A program made the position numbers and the translations under genes. A stretch of 64,000 nt of DNA from contig NC_054878.1 in assembly GCF_018320785.1 (NCBI RefSeq), positions 43,313,023-43,377,022 of the forward strand, in the 5' to 3' direction. Source of the stretch: Cheilinus undulatus. Its lineage: Eukaryota; Chordata; Actinopteri; Labriformes; Labridae. The notes under the pieces were generated by a model. The model searched no databases, had not been told where the DNA came from, and saw only the letters and a list, made by a program, of their open reading frames with translations. Of the stretch, positions 59,507 through 64,000 are shown piece by piece. Positions within the stretch are counted from its first letter, which is position 1. The number at the start of each line of letters is the position of its first letter.

Positions 59507-62500
59507 TTATAGCTCAGTTGAGGCATCATGGTCTCCAGAGTTTTCATAGATGACTGAATCTTCTTCAACATCATCATTTTGTACCTGGAAAAAGAAACGC
59601 TACAATTTTAGATTCCCATATAAACTAACCCATCTGTGCTCTGAATCATACACAAATCTTTTCAAAGTTTGATAAACTATAAAGTTTTTGTGAAATATCC
59701 AGTGTTTTCATACATTTTGCAATATACTTCACTATTTTCATCTGCAGATCTTTCTTTTTCCCCATATTGCATCAAACCTGTGGCTTGCTTAATAATGTGG
59801 AAAACCCCCCTTAAGTAGTTTTCCTTTAATTAGGCTCACCTTACAAACTAATGACTAAACCTGTGTTAGTTTGATGTCAGTGAGGACTAATGATACTATT
59901 TCCATGCACCTCATTCAACCTAAGTAAAAAACTCTGAAATATTTCTTTAAAGTACAACTATGAATGTTGAAATACAAAAAAATAAGAGTTTGTCAATTCA
60001 CTTTATAAACTTACAGCACTGTTGTCCATCTGTGTTTGGTTCCCTATGAAGACAAAGTAGATACACTTGGTTCCAACAGCATAAATCCAAATTAAATAAA
60101 TCTTATATTTTTTAAGAAATAATCTGAGAAATTCCTCACCTTTTGTCCTCATCCACATGTAGACCACCACAACAGTGATTATGAGAACTGACAACCCAAC
60201 AGATACAATGATAGACCTGAGCAAAGCTGGACAAAAGAGATTAAAACATTAAAATAATTTTTGCTGCATAATTTGATTAAAAGTCCTTGTGTTAAAAACA
60301 ATCAGCCTTTTTCCAACTTGAATATCAGGCCAGTGTCAGTCTGACATTTATACTATTATAGATTTTAAAAAGAAGCTTTGCCCTGACTGAAAGCACGTGC
60401 AATGTCGACAGAGTGATGGTTTACTTTCAGATTCAGTGCACTTTTAAGCTGACTGGGCACGTTGCATATTCTTCCTGCTGTATGGGTCCATTTACTCTGT
60501 TTGACTAAAATAAAATTGGACCTGGTGCTTATCTCCAGTGAAGCAAAGTGCCGCTTCTAGCATGCATTGGAGAAAGACTGGAGCATGCTCTGCAGTGTGC
60601 TTCACTCACTGATGGCTGCATGGCTAGAGTATGTGTAAACTGAAGTAAAGAGGTAGAGGAAAGGTGTATGAATGATGAGTCAGTACCTGGATTTGTTTGA
60701 TTCCTTCCTGCTGAGGCATTTCCTTCTGACTCTGTTGAGTTTAACATGAAAAATAAAGCACACATTATTTATCAAGTATATTCTTCCATTCATCGGCAGA
60801 GCAGGGGGGTGGCTTCATGGGCTTAAGCCTGGGATGTTTTCTGGTGGTAATGTGGTAAAAATGGGCAAAAAAGGCAAAAAAAAAAAAAGAGCAAAATAAG
60901 GTAAAAAAATAACAAAAAGGGCAGAAAGAGACAAAAATTTGGTAAAAAGTGGCAGAACAAGGTTAAAATGGGCAAAAAGTGGCGTAAAAATAGAGAAATG
61001 AGCTTAACAAGGAAAAAAGTATCAAAGAGGGCAGAAAGTCACAAAAATTGGGTAAAGTGGCAAATTCAGGTAAAAATGGGCAAATATAACAAAAAATAGA
61101 AAAAATTGCAAAACAAGGTCAAAATAGAGAAAAGTGTTAAATAAGGGTAAAAAGCAGAAAATGGGCCAAAAGTGGCAAAATTAGTTAAAAATTGGCAAAA
61201 AGTGTCATAAATGGCCATTAAATAGCAAAACAGGATAAAAATGAGCAAAATGAGGTAAAAATGGGTAAAAAGTGGAAAAACAAGGAAAAAAAGTAGAAAA
61301 ATGGGAACAAATGGTAAAAATTGGGTAAAGTGGCAAAATGGGCCAAAAGTGGCAAAACAAGATAAAAATGATCATATTGGGCATAAAGTGGCAAAATGTG
61401 GTAAAAATGGGCATAAAGTGGTTAAAATTGGAGAAAAGCAGCAAAACTGGCAAAATTTGAAATATAAGAGCATAAAGGGTTGCAAAAGATATTCCAGATA
61501 TATTCAAAAAACTTGGCAAAAAATTGGTGAAAAAGTTCAAAAACAGGTTTAATGTGGCAAGGGATGTAGCAAAAATGGATGAAAAAAAAGTGGAGATGAG
61601 GATAATACCAACACAGGACCCTAAAATAGCTCCAGAAGGAGAGAACTGTTAGCCAGGATGCTAGCATCAAAGCTACTAATCCACCATACATGCTTTGATG
61701 TCAACAATAAATCACTGCTTGGGAGGGCCCATTTTCTAGGTTTATCGGGGGCTCAGCCAATTCTGTGTCGGGTCTGCCCAATGAGATCCCATGCATGCAT
61801 CAGACGAACATGCAAACACCATACAGAAAGGCTCTGTCTAACCAGGAACCTTCTTGCTGGGGGTTGACTGACCAGTGCCCCCATGTGCAGAGTATGTTAT
61901 TTATACATCCTCTTTCAACAGTGTTACCTTCCTCTCTCTCTCACTGGCCGCTCAAATTAAAAAGAAGCAGGACTTGTGATATAATCTTTCAAGATGTCTG
62001 ACTGTCCATGTTTATCAGAAGTTAAATTAGAATCATAATATGGAGTGTAATAGAGATAAAAACACACGTACCTGTTTTCTCACACCAGGAATTCGAGCCA
62101 ACGCCACACAGCAGTGTTTGCCCGCTCCTTTGGTCTGCCACATCACAGAACAGAAACTCATCCAAGTCCAACTTCTGATAAAGAGGAGGCGTTATAAATG
62201 CCAGTCTGGCTGAACACGTGTGCTGTGAAGTCTCTGTGTCGTTCCTATGTCCTTTGTACTGCCACGTCACTGAGTGCCAACACCCTACATACGTGTCCAC
62301 TGAGCAGAGAAATGTGTCAGGGTCGTATGACTCCACTGGGGAAAACGTGTGAGAAAGAACACAAGAGAAAAGTTCACTTCATAGTGTTTCCAGTTTTCAG
62401 AACATTAACAGGTTGATATACTCACTGTGAATAAGAGACAGATCCAAACAGGCATCATGTTCTTCTGATCTGCAGGTGTAATGACCCACATCGCCCCGTG

Positions 62501-62971
62501 TCACCTGTTTAATAACCAGAGAACAGTCCTCTGGAACACGTAGTCTTTTAATTTTATCTGCTGTTGTCGTATTTGTTTGTATTCTCCCATCTCTAACCAG
62601 CTCTTCTGCAGATGTCCAGTTACCCCGACGGAAAAGCCAAGAAGTTTTGTTACAGTTCTGCTGAATTTTGATCTCATTTCTACAAGGAAGCGTCACTTCA
62701 TCCCCCTCTCTGACAGTGATGGACACAGTTTCTTCACTGTTTACTGCTGCTGAATATTCAAGAGGAATATGAGCAAGAAAAATGTTCATTTTCTGTCATC
62801 TTTTTGGAATAAATTACATACAAATAATGTAAAATTACTCAACACATGACCATTTGTCTTTACTTTACCCTTTTGATTGCTGTTTCTTTGTGTGTAGATA
62901 TTTAACTTCTTACCTGAGTAGAGCAGCGTCAGAATCATAAATAAAGACATTTTAATCCTGATTCGGCCCAT
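59507..62971 (-). CDS. Ig-domain receptor 5 (two Ig domains)
   Basis: Seven exons, 294 aa: 62914-62971, 62426-62749, 62072-62335, 60687-60731, 60140-60226, 60015-60043, 59507-59584, all GT-AG and in frame. The signal peptide is MGRIRIKMSLFMILTLLYS. The V domain has TLPCRNE, QQNCNKTSW, EDCSLVIK and GHYTCRSEEHDACL: the usual RQF.SG loop is replaced and shortened, and a fifth Cys is added. The second Ig domain keeps all six Cys (CSVDT, GCWHSV, TCSAR, FCDVAD, LLCGV, WCEKTG). The stalk is only 15 aa. The membrane exon reads ALLRSIIVSVGLSVLIITVVVV. The tail has one tyrosine in SVIYENSGD: Val at -2 but Ser at +3, so an incomplete ITIM, while YEN could bind a Grb2-type SH2 domain. The terminal exon is short (25 codons, ending TEL). 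Signalling role inferred. Confidence 0.83.
60840..61560. repeat. Degenerate AAAAATGGGCAAAAAGTGGC array in receptor 5 intron 3
   Basis: The longest of five such arrays (about 0.7 kb). Spurious open frames cross it on both strands. Confidence 0.65.
61565..62065. other. Receptor 5 intron 3, retroelement tail fragment
   Basis: 61780-61865 (ACATGCAAACACCATACAGAAAGG, AACCTTCTTGCTGGG) is a piece of the common fish retroelement tail also at 25.5 kb. The rest is unremarkable. Confidence 0.5.
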
Positions 62972-63059
62972 CTTTCTTCTCTGTCTGCCTCTTTTCCGAG
63001 CGTTCTTAAAGTCACTGATGAAGCGATTCTTCTAGAGACTTAAAGCCTCAACTTCCTGT
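62972..63059 (-). promoter_or_regulatory. Proximal promoter of receptor 5 with ETS-like site and TTTAAG box
   Basis: ACAGGAAGT (63051-63059, minus) and ACTTTAAGAACG (63001-63012, minus), the latter about 30 bases before the ATG. The leader GAGGCAGACAGAGAAGAAAG matches receptor 3 closely. Confidence 0.5.
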
Positions 63060-63064
63060 GGTAA

Positions 63065-64000
63065 GAGCGATTGACTTCCTTCTAAACTTGAATGTTTTTT
63101 TTCTCCCATGATTCTCAGAGTCAGTGGTGGAGAAGTGGTGATATGTAAGGCTTTTTTTCAGTGTCAGAGTCACGTTTGTTCTTAGGGTTTTTTTTTTTTT
63201 ATGAAAACTGATGGAAAAAGCTGAAACGTGACTTTTTGTAACTGAACCAGCTCTTTGATGTTATTTTTAACCGGCCACGTCAATGCTATCTTAACCCTAC
63301 AGAACCCAGCATAGCGCTGGCGCTATGATATGATTTCCATTTTTGATTGGTGGTAGTTTTGAAACCGGATAAGATAGATCGATCATTCTTTTTGCATATA
63401 AAACCTGGGGAGTTAACTAACATTTCACACATTCACCATGTTTCAGAGTGCTTTTTCTTTGCAGTGATGGTTTGTAAAAATACACAATAAAATGCACATA
63501 AAAATCTTTATAAACAAGACCACGGGTATTAGCAGCACTTTCTATGTTGAAATAATCGTCATCACGTTGTGGGCATGACCTGTCACGTGATTCTTAAGTG
63601 TGCCTACCTCAGGCTCCCCACCCCAACAACAGGATTGCATATTTTTCCAAGACTTGTATTTTTTTCCGCGGAATACATTGAAGAACTTTGCCTGCACTCA
63701 TACTCGCCCTCGCTCTCATTTCCCCCCTACTTTTTTACAAAAACACTCAGACACACAACCCACACACACCAAACATCCATCACACACACCTTTGACACAC
63801 TTCCACACATATGTAGTTATGGATTTCCAAAACCCCAGTCGTGCCAAACAGCTTTAGAGCTGGTCCGAAGCTTTTGAACTAATTAAAGCGTTGGATGAAG
63901 AGTCCAACTACTCATCTGGCTCGCTTTTTTTAACAGGTTACAAAATTCACTATATCTCAAAAAGCAAGTTATGTATAGACTCCAAATAAATTTCCTGTGG
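63065..64000. other. Upstream of receptor 5, no gene seen
   Basis: AT-rich, then a CA-rich stretch near 63.74-63.81 kb. The short plus frames there are low complexity (THTHQTS, THTKHPS) and unsupported. Confidence 0.45.

Noticed and set aside
63569..63877. Short genes in the CA-rich region
   Set aside because: Two overlapping frames through low-complexity sequence, with no splice support.

Overview
This is vertebrate nuclear DNA, almost certainly from a ray-finned (teleost) fish. It has intron-split genes with GT-AG junctions, AT-rich introns, and a dense mix of Tc1/mariner, hAT, MITE and LINE remains typical of fish. There are no bacterial operons, tRNAs, rRNAs or CRISPR arrays. I could not fix the species.

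The coding content is one multigene family of type I membrane receptors with immunoglobulin domains, rebuilt here exon by exon. Five models are open from start to stop: receptor 1 (minus, 5193-14642, 317 aa), receptor 2 (minus, 20679-24938, 289 aa), receptor 3 (plus, 33667-42854, 522 aa), receptor 4 (minus, 47089-51500, 331 aa) and receptor 5 (minus, 59507-62971, 294 aa). A sixth locus (plus, 28666-29242) keeps only the stalk, membrane and tail exons. A seventh (about 2990-3880) survives only as duplicated non-coding sequence. The shared plan is signal peptide, V-type Ig exon, second Ig exon, short Ser/Thr/Glu/Pro-rich stalk exon, transmembrane exon, a 29-nt exon and a terminal tail exon. Introns fall in phase 1 except the last, which is phase 0. 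Receptor 3 has a doubled V-C-stalk unit, giving four Ig domains. I know the sequence type as an uncharacterised teleost Ig-receptor family and do not assign a gene symbol.

The tails show how the family may be diversifying. Receptor 4 carries a textbook ITIM (VHYENL). The paralogues have lost one or both of two aligned tyrosines. All copies keep an arginine at the outer edge of the membrane segment, the position used by FcR-gamma-pairing receptors. Together these suggest a paired inhibitory/activating immune receptor cluster. Four promoters share an ETS/PU.1-like AGGAAGT site, and three of them also share a TTTAAG core box. This fits leukocyte expression, but that is inference.

The rest is mobile DNA and repeats. 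It includes several hAT elements with exact or near-exact 8-bp target duplications, nested insertions (hAT in hAT, hAT in MITE, LINE in Tc1), a three-copy unnamed element with a hairpin end, two kinds of degenerate AT-rich arrays, a 48-bp tandem repeat and a roughly 93-bp minisatellite carrying inverted telomere-like motifs. Segmental duplications of 3' UTR and intron sequence link the receptor copies and help order their history.
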